In this document: positions 1-8,963 of the stretch, in pieces
Layout of the letters: each line of letters begins with the position of its first letter
Numbering within the stretch: the stretch's first letter is position 1
Source of the DNA: Hyphomicrobiales bacterium
GTDB lineage: Bacteria; Pseudomonadota; Alphaproteobacteria; Rhizobiales; Phreatobacteraceae
Direction: 5' to 3'
Assembly (NCBI GenBank): GCA_017304475.1
Contig: JAFKKV010000016.1
Location: forward strand, 62,001 to 126,000
Length of the DNA: 64,000 nt
The notes under the pieces: model-generated
Database searches by the model: none
Told to the model about the DNA's origin: nothing
Seen by the model: the letters and a program-made list of their open reading frames with translations, nothing else
Translations under genes and position numbers: made by a program

Positions 1-842
<842 letters not shown>

Positions 843-983
843 TCATCTGCTGCGGCGATCAACCCGTCATGACCACTGTGCAGCGATACGCGTGACGAGC
901 AGGACGTGATGCCTGACGGGCGGGCGCTGCGATGGGCCGCCGCGCCGAAGAGCCGGTCGCCGCCGGCGAGTAAGCGCTGCGCA

Positions 984-1574
984 TCAGGCCTTCGACGAAA
1001 GCCATGCCGAGATCAACGAGGCGAGGGCCGCCGCGGCGGCCGCTTCGTCGACGCGCTGGCGGATCATGTCTTGGGCAATCGCCTCGGCTGCGCCGATGAT
1101 GCCGACGCAGCGCAGATGCAGGTCCGCCTCCGGCAGGTCGGTGCAAGGCCGAAACGCGTCGCGATAGATCGCCACATAGTGATCGATCAACTGGATCTGG
1201 AAGGCCTCCATGTCCTCATCGCCCTTCAGCGCCGCCGAGACCGCATGCCATTCCGGCCCGGCAGCGGTGTAGCAGGCCATATAGGCGCGGCTGACGACGC
1301 GGGCGACCTCATCCAGCCGGCGCGGCGCGCGGGCGAGCGCGTCGACGAGAGCAGCAACCTGGCCGTCGTCGATTTCCTTGTAGAGCGCGATCAGCAGGCC
1401 CGACCGCGTCCGGAAATGCTCATAAGCGATCGGTTTGCTGACCCCTGCCCGCTCCGCGAGACGGCCGAGCGTCAGCGCGTCGGTTCCCTCCTCCCGCACG
1501 ATCGCATGGGCGGTCTCGAGCAGCTGTTCGCGCCGCCCCGCTTTGGTGAGCTTCTTCCCGGATGTCGCGGTCAT
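984..1574 (-). CDS. TetR/AcrR family transcriptional regulator
   Basis: A 196-residue DNA-binding repressor if translated from the ATG at 1574; the frame is open to a GTG at 1643. Residues 8-55 form the TetR helix-turn-helix (REQLLETAHAIVREEG ... LAERAGVSKPIAYEHFRTRSGLL). The C-terminal all-helical part is the usual ligand and dimerisation domain, with no recognisable ligand class. It is divergent from the oxidoreductase at 1749, and a 19-base dyad at 1655-1673 between them is its likely operator. The start is uncertain: GGAGA lies better placed for a GTG at 1586 than for the ATG at 1574. Confidence 0.85.
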   Translation of the reverse strand: MTATSGKKLTKAGRREQLLETAHAIVREEGTDALTLGRLAERAGVSKPIAYEHFRTRSGLLIALYKEIDDGQVAALVDALARAPRRLDEVARVVSRAYMACYTAAGPEWHAVSAALKGDEDMEAFQIQLIDHYVAIYRDAFRPCTDLPEADLHLRCVGIIGAAEAIAQDMIRQRVDEAAAAAALASLISAWLSSKA

Positions 1575-1654
1575 CACAGACGGCACATCTTTTTCAATTC
1601 TCCGGCTCCGGTCTGCGCTTGACATCACCGGCCTGCGCACCACCTACCATAAGT

Positions 1655-1673
1655 AACTTACTAAATGTAAGTT
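1655..1673. promoter_or_regulatory. Probable operator of the divergent TetR regulator
   Basis: The sequence AACTTAC-TAAAT-GTAAGTT is a perfect 7-bp inverted repeat, AT-rich against a GC-rich background, between the divergent TetR gene and the gene at 1749. A TTGACA at 1619-1624 could be a -35 element for the rightward gene. The link to this repressor is inferred from position and symmetry. Confidence 0.65.
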
Positions 1674-1748
1674 TCCTCGTCCCGGGTCGGCGCCGCCATC
1701 GGCAGCCGCCCTCCTCCCCGTCAGTCCGGCCAAGGAGCCAGAGCCATC

Positions 1749-2759
1749 ATGTCCGCGCAAGACAAGAATTCCGTCCTCATCATCGGCGGTTCGGGTATCG
1801 TCGGCCGACGGGCCGCCGAAACACTGCGCAAGCTGCATCCGGACCTGCCGATCACCATTGGCGGACGCGACCTCCGCCGGGCCGAAGCGGTGGCCAGGGC
1901 GATCGGCCGGGCCGATGCGGCGACGATCGACCTGAGCCGGCCGGACCTCGGCCAACCCGCGGACAAGACCTATGGCGCGATCGTCATGTTCCTCAAGGAC
2001 GGTGGCCTGAACACGCTCAGATATGCCCAGGCGAAGGGCCTGCCCTATCTCAGCATCTCCTCCGGCGTGTTCGAGGTCGGACCGGAAATGGCGCTGCATA
2101 TCCACAAGCCCAAGAGCGCACCTGTCCTGATGGACAGCAATTGGCTGGCCGGTGCGGCCACCTTGCCGACACTCCATTTCGCCAAGGCGTTCCGCACCGT
2201 CGAGACAATCGAGATCGCCGCGGTCCTCGACGAGCAGGACATGGGTGGACCGGCGGCTTATGCCGATTTCGAACGGCTGACGACGGCGGCCCCCCACCCG
2301 TTGATCCTGAAGGACGGGCAATGGTTGTGGGCCCGCGACGCCGATGCCCGACGGACGTTCACGACGGTCGATGGCACCGAGCTCGCCGGCCAGGCCTATT
2401 CGCCGCTCGACGTGCTGAGCCTCGGCGCGGCGACCGACGCGCGCTCGATCCGCTTCGATCTGGTGCTGGGCGAGACCGCCAGCCGCCGGCGCGGCGAGCC
2501 CTTCTCCACCGAGATCGTCATCGAGATCACCGGCGAGCGGCAAGACGGCACGCATGGTCGCGAGCGGCACGAGATCGTCCATGCCGCCGGCCAGGGGGCA
2601 TTGACCGCACTCGGCGTGGCGCTCGGGATTGAGCGGCTCATGGGGCTTGCCGGTGGCGCGCCGGTCGAGCCCGGCCTCTACCTGCCGGAGGTGCTGATCG
2701 ACCCGGCCTATTTCCTGCGCAGGCTGGAAGAGTTCGGCGCGGTCGTTCGGCGCGCCTGA
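1749..2759 (+). CDS. Saccharopine dehydrogenase-like NAD(P)-binding oxidoreductase
   Basis: A 336-residue cytosolic protein opening with a Rossmann nucleotide-binding motif (VLIIGGSGIVGRRAAETLRK, residues 9-28), followed by a second conserved stretch of the saccharopine dehydrogenase/NAD(P)-binding superfamily (TIGGRDLRRAEAVARAIG). Length fits the short, non-lysine members of the family, whose substrates are mostly unknown. AAGGAG sits about 11 bases before the ATG. Control by the divergent TetR repressor is likely. Lysine biosynthesis is not implied, because the true saccharopine dehydrogenases are longer and differ in the C-terminal domain. Confidence 0.8.
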   Translation: MSAQDKNSVLIIGGSGIVGRRAAETLRKLHPDLPITIGGRDLRRAEAVARAIGRADAATIDLSRPDLGQPADKTYGAIVMFLKDGGLNTLRYAQAKGLPYLSISSGVFEVGPEMALHIHKPKSAPVLMDSNWLAGAATLPTLHFAKAFRTVETIEIAAVLDEQDMGGPAAYADFERLTTAAPHPLILKDGQWLWARDADARRTFTTVDGTELAGQAYSPLDVLSLGAATDARSIRFDLVLGETASRRRGEPFSTEIVIEITGERQDGTHGRERHEIVHAAGQGALTALGVALGIERLMGLAGGAPVEPGLYLPEVLIDPAYFLRRLEEFGAVVRRA

Positions 2760-2810
2760 GCGTCGCCCGACAAGCCAGTGGGAGCCGGGCGGCGTAGGGG
2801 CATGCTGCCC

Positions 2811-3839
2811 TTAAGCCGCCTGGCGAAAGCGGCTCGGCGAACAGCCGAAGGCGTGTTTGAAGTCGCGCGCGAAATGCGCGCTGTCGGCAAAGCCGGCATC
2901 GATCGCGATCTCGGTGATCTTGCGTTTGCTGTTGGCCAGCAGCCAGCGGCCATATTCCAGGCGCAGCCGCCGCTGGAAAGCCGCCGGCCCGATGCCGAGC
3001 CAGGTGTGGAACAGCCGCTCGAGCTGGCGCGCGCTGACCCCGACATATCGGGCGATGGCGGCGACCGGCGGCGGATTGTCCAGGCGCTGCTCGATGAACT
3101 GGGCGGCCTGGCGAATGCGCATGTCGGAAATACCGTCCAGCTGGGCGTAGAAATGCGGCTGCGGGACGCCGCCGGGGCGGATGTCCTGCAACATCATGTG
3201 GCGCATCGCCTGCTGCGCCTTGTCGCGCCCGCAATGGCGGGCGATCAGATAAAGGCCGAGATCGATGGCCGCGGTCGAGCCGGCGCAGGTGATCAGGTCG
3301 CCCTCGTCGATGAACAGGCGGTCGACGGCGGCGTTGAGCCGGGGAAAGCGCTCGTTGAAGGCATCCAGCACATTCCAGTGGATGCAGACCCGCCGGTCGC
3401 CGACGAGCCCGGCCTTGGCGATCACGAAGGTGCCCGTGCAGATGCCGAGCAGGCGCACGCCGCGGCGCGCCGCCGTCCTGAGATAGTCGAGCAAAGCCGC
3501 CGAGGGACGGTCGTTGAGATAGTCGTTGCCGCCGCAGACCGCGAGATAATCGAACTCGCCAGGGTCGATGAGATCGGCATTGGGCGTGAGCGAGACGCCG
3601 CAGCTGGAGTTCCGTGGGCCACCCCCGACACTCATGACGCTCCAGGCGACATGGACCTGGCGCGAGCGGCCACCGTGATCGGCCGCCAGCCTGAGCGCGT
3701 CGATCAGCCCCGAGAAGGCGGCCAGCGTGAACTGGTCGAGCACGATGAAACCAATGCGCAGCAATGGCCGCGCAGCGCCCGCCGGCGCCGCCTCGGCGTC
3801 GCCAATCCCCCTCAACGTCGTACCGGCCATCTCCGTCAT
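2811..3839 (-). CDS. GlxA-type transcriptional regulator (DJ-1/PfpI plus AraC domains)
   Basis: A 342-residue regulator. Residues about 28-200 form a class I glutamine amidotransferase-like (DJ-1/PfpI) fold with the nucleophile-elbow sequence GICTGTFVIAKAG. Residues about 235-335 are an AraC DNA-binding domain with two helix-turn-helices (VGVSARQLERLF and DAGFADSAHFARDFKHAF). Members such as GbdR, CdhR and ArgR control catabolism of betaine, carnitine or arginine, the amidotransferase fold acting as the ligand sensor. It is divergent from the polyamine-type ABC operon at 3943, which is its most likely target. Confidence 0.9.
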   Translation of the reverse strand: MTEMAGTTLRGIGDAEAAPAGAARPLLRIGFIVLDQFTLAAFSGLIDALRLAADHGGRSRQVHVAWSVMSVGGGPRNSSCGVSLTPNADLIDPGEFDYLAVCGGNDYLNDRPSAALLDYLRTAARRGVRLLGICTGTFVIAKAGLVGDRRVCIHWNVLDAFNERFPRLNAAVDRLFIDEGDLITCAGSTAAIDLGLYLIARHCGRDKAQQAMRHMMLQDIRPGGVPQPHFYAQLDGISDMRIRQAAQFIEQRLDNPPPVAAIARYVGVSARQLERLFHTWLGIGPAAFQRRLRLEYGRWLLANSKRKITEIAIDAGFADSAHFARDFKHAFGCSPSRFRQAA

Positions 3840-3848
3840 GTCGGGATT

Positions 3849-3875
3849 ATTCTACTTTCGGGCTGGTTCATTCTA
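3849..3875. promoter_or_regulatory. Candidate direct-repeat operator for the GlxA regulator
   Basis: ATTCTA occurs at 3849-3854 and again at 3870-3875, exactly 21 bases apart, just upstream of the divergent GlxA gene and ahead of the ABC operon. Two same-phase half sites about two helical turns apart is the usual layout for AraC-domain regulators. Support is positional only. Confidence 0.35.
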
Positions 3876-3942
3876 GTGGAAATCGACGCCGGGGGTGATG
3901 GTGTTGGGAACAAGGCCAAAGGGCCGACAGAGGAGAACCACC

Positions 3943-4986
3943 ATGACGCTATCCCGACGCCTGGTTTTGCAAGGCCTCGCCGCCAGCACGCTCGCGGCCC
4001 CGGCGCTGGCCCAGCAGCCCGCTTCGATCACGGTCGCCTGGTATGGCGGCAATTGGGGTGATGCCTTCCGCGCCTGCGTCGCCGAACCCTTTACCAAGGC
4101 GACCGGCATCGCGGTCAATGCCGAGATCGGCACATCAACCGTGACGCTCGCCAAGCTGCAGCAGCAGAAGGCCGCCCCGACCATCGACGTCGCCTGGATG
4201 GATGGCGGCATCAGCGAGCTGGCGCTGGCCGCCGACGTTACCGACAGCCTCGATCCCGGCGCCATCCGCAACCTCGCCAATGTTGCGTCGGAAGCGATCT
4301 ACAAGTCGGGCGCCAACACCTATGCCGTCGGCACCGGCTATTATTCTCTCGGCCTCACCTACAACACGCAGAAGGTGCGGGAGGTGCCGACCTCCTGGAA
4401 CGACCTCTGGAAAAAGGAATTCGAGGATGCGGTGACCATTCCGTCGCCGTCGAACTCATCCGGCGTGCCCTTCCTGATGTTCCTTTCGAAGATCTGGGGC
4501 GCGCCGGCCGGCGACCTCACCGCCACCTTCAAGAAGATCAGGGAGCTCAAGGCGGCGCTGTTCTTCGATTCCTCGGGCGCGGCCACCAATGCCTATCAGA
4601 GTGGCGAGGCGATCATCGGCGCCCATTTCAATGTCGGCGCATGGGATCTCGCCGACAAGGGCCTGCCGATCGGCTTCGTCGTGCCGAAGGAAGGTGTCTG
4701 GGCGACCGATGCCCGGCTGCATCTGGTCAAGGGCACGCAGAAGAAGGACGCCGCGCAGAAGTTCATCGATTACGCGCTGACGGTCCAGGCCTCGGCCGGT
4801 CTTGCCGACAAGCTCTATCTCGGCCCCTCGGTGCGCGATGTCGCGGTCAAGGCCGAAACGGCGCGCAAGCTGCCATGGGGCGAGCGGGGCTCGGTGAAAG
4901 ACCTGCAGCTGTTCGACTGGACGATGATCAACGCCGAGCGCGCCAGGATCGTCGACCTGTGGAACCGCGAAATCGCGCGCCGGTAA
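3943..4986 (+). CDS. ABC transporter substrate-binding protein (PotD-like)
   Basis: A 347-residue periplasmic binding protein. The N-terminus [20 protein letters not shown] has a twin arginine ahead of a hydrophobic core and an ALAQQ cleavage site, so it may use Tat. The mature part ([20 protein letters not shown] ...) belongs to the spermidine/putrescine-type extracellular solute-binding family. AGAGGAG lies 7 bases before the chosen ATG; an in-frame ATG 48 bases upstream would give a poor signal sequence. First gene of a complete ABC operon (SBP, ATPase, two permeases). The ligand could be a polyamine, quaternary amine or cyclic amino acid; the downstream enzymes favour the last. Confidence 0.9.
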   Translation: MTLSRRLVLQGLAASTLAAPALAQQPASITVAWYGGNWGDAFRACVAEPFTKATGIAVNAEIGTSTVTLAKLQQQKAAPTIDVAWMDGGISELALAADVTDSLDPGAIRNLANVASEAIYKSGANTYAVGTGYYSLGLTYNTQKVREVPTSWNDLWKKEFEDAVTIPSPSNSSGVPFLMFLSKIWGAPAGDLTATFKKIRELKAALFFDSSGAATNAYQSGEAIIGAHFNVGAWDLADKGLPIGFVVPKEGVWATDARLHLVKGTQKKDAAQKFIDYALTVQASAGLADKLYLGPSVRDVAVKAETARKLPWGERGSVKDLQLFDWTMINAERARIVDLWNREIARR

Positions 4987-5023
4987 TTGCCGCTCCTTGC
5001 CTTTGCTTCGAATTGGACCTGCC

Positions 5024-6082
5024 ATGAACGCGCCCTTGCTCCAGATCAGCGGTCTGTCCAAGAATTTCGGCGGACAGCCGGCCCTGACGGACATCGCGCT
5101 CGACGTCGCCCAGGGCGAGTTCATCGCCCTGCTCGGTCCTTCAGGCTGCGGCAAGACCACGCTGCTGCGCTGTATCGCCGGCTTCCTGCAGCCCGAAGCC
5201 GGTGCGATCCGTATCGCCGGCGAGGACGTCACCGCCCTGCCGCCCTACCGGCGCCCGCTCAACACCGTGTTCCAGAACTATGCGCTGTTCCCGCATATGA
5301 GCGTGACCGAGAACGTCGCCTATGGGCCACGCCGAAAAGGCACGCCACGCGCCGAAGCGAGCAGCCGGGCCGCGGAAGCCCTTGAACTGGTCGGCCTCTC
5401 CGGCTTCGGCGACCGCTATCCCCGGCAGCTTTCCGGCGGCCAGCAGCAGCGCGTCGCGCTCGCCCGCGCCATCGTCAACAAGCCCAAGCTCCTGCTGCTC
5501 GACGAGCCGCTGAGCGCGCTCGACCTGAAGCTGCGCAAGCGTGTGCAGATCGAGCTCAAGCACCTCCAGGAAAAGCTCGGCATCGCCTTCGTCTTCGTGA
5601 CCCATGACCAGGAGGAGGCCCTGACCATGGCTGACCGCGTCGTGGTGATGAATCGCGGGCGGATCGAACAGGTCGGCCGGGGCCAGGACATCTATCGCGC
5701 GCCCAAGACCCGTTTCGTCGCCGACTTCATCGGCGACGCCAATCTTCTGCCGGGCAAACTGCGCGCCGACGGCCGCGTCGAACTCGCGCTCGGCGCGATC
5801 ACGCTTGCGGCTCCGCATGCCTCCGCCGGCGCGGACCCGGTCGCGGTGCTGCGGCCCGAGGCCATCGTGATCCTGAAAGACGCCGTGGCGGAAGGGCTTT
5901 CGACGGTGCCCGCCATCGTCGAGGACGTGATCCATGTCGGCAGCCATGTCATGGTCACCCTGCGCAGCGGCGACCTGCCGCTGACCTGCCGCCTGAGCGG
6001 ATCCCTTCCCTCCCACGTCGTCGAAGGCGCCAGCGTCTTCCTGGGCTTCCGGCCCGGCGACCTGCACCTGATCGCGGAGTGA
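5024..6082 (+). CDS. ABC transporter ATP-binding protein (PotA-like)
   Basis: A 352-residue ATPase that powers import of the ligand bound by the preceding protein. The Walker A is GPSGCGKTT (about residues 40-48), Q-loop [10 protein letters not shown], signature [14 protein letters not shown], Walker [13 protein letters not shown], and switch histidine in [11 protein letters not shown]. The C-terminal 110 residues form the TOBE/OB regulatory domain typical of PotA/FbpC proteins. It starts 37 bases after the binding protein and its TGA overlaps the possible GTG start of the next gene. Confidence 0.93.
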   Translation: MNAPLLQISGLSKNFGGQPALTDIALDVAQGEFIALLGPSGCGKTTLLRCIAGFLQPEAGAIRIAGEDVTALPPYRRPLNTVFQNYALFPHMSVTENVAYGPRRKGTPRAEASSRAAEALELVGLSGFGDRYPRQLSGGQQQRVALARAIVNKPKLLLLDEPLSALDLKLRKRVQIELKHLQEKLGIAFVFVTHDQEEALTMADRVVVMNRGRIEQVGRGQDIYRAPKTRFVADFIGDANLLPGKLRADGRVELALGAITLAAPHASAGADPVAVLRPEAIVILKDAVAEGLSTVPAIVEDVIHVGSHVMVTLRSGDLPLTCRLSGSLPSHVVEGASVFLGFRPGDLHLIAE

Positions 6083-6087
6083 CCGCG

Positions 6088-6927
6088 ATGAGCACCCCCT
6101 GGCGCACCATCGCTCTGCTCGCCGGACTGCCGGCCCTGTTCTTCGTCGCCTTCTTCCTTGCCCCGATGACCGTCGTGGCCATAGCCAGCGTGACCAATGC
6201 AACCGGCGAGCCGACAGCGGTGAACTATCTGCGCATCCTGCTCGACCGCTATCACTGGGACGTCCTGTGGGTCACCTTCCGGATCGGCGCTTTGACCACC
6301 ATTGCCTGCGTCCTGATCGGCTATCCCCTGGCCTGGTATCTCGTGCGCATCGTCAAATGGCGGCTCTGGCGCCGCGCCTGCGTCATCCTGCTGGTCGTGC
6401 CGCTGTTCACCAGCAATATCGTCCGCTCCTTCGGCTGGATGGTGCTGCTCGGCCGCAATGGCCTGGTCAATGACGGGCTGGTCGCCAGCGGCCTGATCGA
6501 ACGCCCCATGCGCTTCATCGGCACCGAACTGGGCATTCTGATCGGGCTCGTCTACATCCTCTTGCCCTTCGTCGTGCTGGCCGTCGGCAATGCCTTGGCC
6601 AAGGTCGACCCGTCCCTGGAACAGGCCTCGGCCGATCTCGGCGCGACGCCCGCCGGCACTTTCTGGACCGTCACCTTTCCGCTCAGCCTGCCCGGGCTGA
6701 TGGCCGGCGGCGTCATGGTCTTCATGCTGGCGGTGAGCGCCTATGTCACGCCGGCTCTGCTCAGCGGTGGACGCATCACCGTCTTCTCGATGCTGATCTT
6801 CCAGCAATACAGCTCGGTCTTCGATTTCAACTATGGCGGCGCGCTCAGCATCACCATGCTGGCCCTGACGCTGATCCTCGTCACGCTCGCCGGCCGCATC
6901 GGCGAGCCCAAGGGAGGCTCGCGATGA
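6088..6927 (+). CDS. ABC transporter permease (PotB-like)
   Basis: A 279-residue inner-membrane permease with about six hydrophobic segments beginning IALLAGLPALFFVAFFLAP. The cytoplasmic EAA loop reads EQASADLGATPAGTFWTVTFP (around residues 180-200), the contact site for the ATPase. A GTG at 6079 overlaps the preceding stop (GTGA) and is an equally plausible start adding three residues. The last bases overlap the next ATG, so the operon is translationally coupled. Confidence 0.92.
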   Translation: MSTPWRTIALLAGLPALFFVAFFLAPMTVVAIASVTNATGEPTAVNYLRILLDRYHWDVLWVTFRIGALTTIACVLIGYPLAWYLVRIVKWRLWRRACVILLVVPLFTSNIVRSFGWMVLLGRNGLVNDGLVASGLIERPMRFIGTELGILIGLVYILLPFVVLAVGNALAKVDPSLEQASADLGATPAGTFWTVTFPLSLPGLMAGGVMVFMLAVSAYVTPALLSGGRITVFSMLIFQQYSSVFDFNYGGALSITMLALTLILVTLAGRIGEPKGGSR

Positions 6928-7709
6928 TCACCGCCACCATTCGCCTCGTCTCCTATGCCGCGCTGATCTACCTGGTGCTGCCGCTCGCCGTCATCGTCGG
7001 GTCGTCGCTGACGACATCGAGCTTTCTCGCCTTCCCGCCGCAGGGCGTGACGCTCGCCTGGTACGGCAAGATGCTCGGCGACGCCAGCTATGTCGCGGCT
7101 TTCGCGACCAGCACCGTGCTTGCCACCGCGGCCACGCTGATCGCCGTCCTGCTGGCGGTGCCGGCGGCCCTGGCGATCGCCCGTCACGCCTTTCCCGGCC
7201 GGCGCCTGCTGTCCGCCACGCTGATGTCGCCCTTGATCCTTCCGCATGTCGTGCTCGGCGCCGCGTTGCTGCAATACGGCACGGCGATCGGCCTGACCCG
7301 CAGCTTCAACGCCCTGCTGGTCGGCCATGTCGTGATCATCATGCCCTTCGTGCTGCGCGCCGTGCTGCCGCAACTGACCGACGATCAGCGCAGCCTCGAA
7401 GAGGCCTCGGCCGATCTCGGCGCGCGCCCGCTCGCGACCTTCTTCCTGGTGACGCTGCCGCAGATCCGCAGCGGCATCGCCAGCGGCGCGATCTTCGCGT
7501 TCATCTCGTCCTGGATCAATGTCGAGCTCAGCATCTTCAACACGACCGCCGAGCTCACCACGATCCCGGTCAAGCTGTTCAATTACGTGCAGTACACGAT
7601 CGACCCGACCATTGCCGCGGTGTCGTCGATCACGATCCTCGTCGCGGCCGTCACCATCATCATCCTCGATCTCACCCTCGGCCTCGACGTTCTGTCCGAG
7701 CGCCGCTGA
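6924..7709 (+). CDS. ABC transporter permease (PotC-like)
   Basis: A 261-residue second permease of the same importer. It overlaps the previous gene by ATGA. It has six predicted membrane segments and a well-kept EAA loop (EEASADLGARPLATFFLVTLP). It completes the transporter; the next gene follows after 28 bases, so the enzymes downstream are probably co-transcribed. Confidence 0.92.
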   Translation: MITATIRLVSYAALIYLVLPLAVIVGSSLTTSSFLAFPPQGVTLAWYGKMLGDASYVAAFATSTVLATAATLIAVLLAVPAALAIARHAFPGRRLLSATLMSPLILPHVVLGAALLQYGTAIGLTRSFNALLVGHVVIIMPFVLRAVLPQLTDDQRSLEEASADLGARPLATFFLVTLPQIRSGIASGAIFAFISSWINVELSIFNTTAELTTIPVKLFNYVQYTIDPTIAAVSSITILVAAVTIIILDLTLGLDVLSERR

Positions 7710-7737
7710 GACCTGCCGAACCAAGGAGCCCACGATC

Positions 7738-8751
7738 ATGCGCCAGCAGGATGTCTTCGACGTCGTCTATACCCATACCGAGGGCGAGCCCCTCTGCATC
7801 ATCCATAGCGGCATCCCCTATCCCGCGGGATCCAGCATCCTGGAGAAGCGCCGCTTCCTGGAAGAGAATTACGACTGGCTGCGCCAGGCGCTGATGCGCG
7901 AGCCGCGCGGCCACAAGGACATGTTCGGCGTGTTCCTGACGCCGCCATCCAGCCCCGAATTCGACGCCGGCCTGATCTATATCGACGGCACGCAATATTC
8001 CCACATGTGCGGCCACGGCACGATCGCCGTCGGCATGGCCATGGTGGCGCTCGGTCTGGTGCGTCGCGGCGACAACGGCCTGACCACCATCCGTTTCGAG
8101 ACCACCGCCGGCCCGGTCACCGCCGAGGTCGCCAGTGACGGGCCGCAGGTGCAGTGGACCCGCTTCGAAAACGTGCCGGCCTATGTCGCGGCGCAGGACG
8201 TGCCGCTCGAACTGCCCGGCGTCGGCGCGCTCAAGGCCGACATCGTCTGGGGCGGCAATTATTTCGGCATTATCGACCTGCGCGGCACGTCGCTGCGCAT
8301 CGCCCCGGAAAACGGTTCGGAACTGTCGCGCCTCGGCATCATGGCCCGCGAGCAGCTGCGCCAGAAGGTGGCGATCCAGCACCCCGCCTCCGCCCATATC
8401 AACAACTTCAACTTCGTCACCTTCTGGCACGAGCCGACCATCGAAGGCGCCTTCTACAAGAACGTCCACGTGTTCTCAGCCGGCCAGCTCGACCGCTCGC
8501 CCGGCGGCACCGGCACCAGCGCCATGATGGCGATGTATGAAGCCCGTGGACTGATGACCCTGCATCAGCCGATCCGTTCGGAAGGACTGCTCGGCAGCGG
8601 CACTTTCGAAGGCTGCCTGATCGGCGAGACCAGCCTCAACGGCACCCGCGCCGTTCGCCCCACCGTCAAGGGCACGGCCGGCCTGCTCGGCACCGCCCGC
8701 TGGGTGATCGACCGCAACGACCCGGTCGGCGCGGGCTTCCTGGTCGCCTGA
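7738..8751 (+). CDS. Proline racemase-family protein lacking the second catalytic cysteine
   Basis: A 337-residue member of the proline racemase / 4-hydroxyproline epimerase / trans-3-hydroxyproline dehydratase family. The first catalytic cysteine is present as Cys91 in HMCGHGTIA. The second, expected in DRSPCGTG, is a glycine here (Gly256 in DRSPGGTGTSA). Racemases and epimerases use two cysteines, and dehydratases keep one cysteine with threonine at the other site, so a glycine argues against a racemase and leaves the reaction open. AAGGAG precedes the ATG. It sits in the GlxA-linked operon after the importer and before an ALDH7 dehydrogenase, suggesting catabolism of a cyclic imino acid. 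Confidence 0.85.
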   Translation: MRQQDVFDVVYTHTEGEPLCIIHSGIPYPAGSSILEKRRFLEENYDWLRQALMREPRGHKDMFGVFLTPPSSPEFDAGLIYIDGTQYSHMCGHGTIAVGMAMVALGLVRRGDNGLTTIRFETTAGPVTAEVASDGPQVQWTRFENVPAYVAAQDVPLELPGVGALKADIVWGGNYFGIIDLRGTSLRIAPENGSELSRLGIMAREQLRQKVAIQHPASAHINNFNFVTFWHEPTIEGAFYKNVHVFSAGQLDRSPGGTGTSAMMAMYEARGLMTLHQPIRSEGLLGSGTFEGCLIGETSLNGTRAVRPTVKGTAGLLGTARWVIDRNDPVGAGFLVA

Positions 8752-8789
8752 CGGCCGGTCGACGGCGAATTCTTCGCCGCACCGAGACA

Positions 8790-8816
8790 GCCGGCGGGCA
8801 CTCCCTGCCCGCCGGC
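8790..8816. terminator. Strong hairpin after the racemase-family gene
   Basis: GCCGGCGGGCA and TGCCCGCCGGC form an 11-bp perfect stem with a CTCCC loop, 38 bases past the stop codon. No T-run follows, so it may be a processing barrier or part of a factor-dependent terminator rather than an intrinsic one. Confidence 0.5.
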
Positions 8817-8963
8817 CCCGCGCCATTCCGATTTGGCATGGCCGCATGACGGAACATCGCTTCCCGTGGTCGCAGCGCCGCAATAAGCGCTAGGATCACA
8901 TCCTGGCTCCGCTCCCGTCGCGGCGAGCGGAACGGCGAAACTCAGGCGAAGCAGGAACGTCTC

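Noticed and set aside
1749..2759. Assignment as a lysine-biosynthetic saccharopine dehydrogenase
   Set aside because: Only the nucleotide-binding half and general layout match; the context gives no lysine genes.
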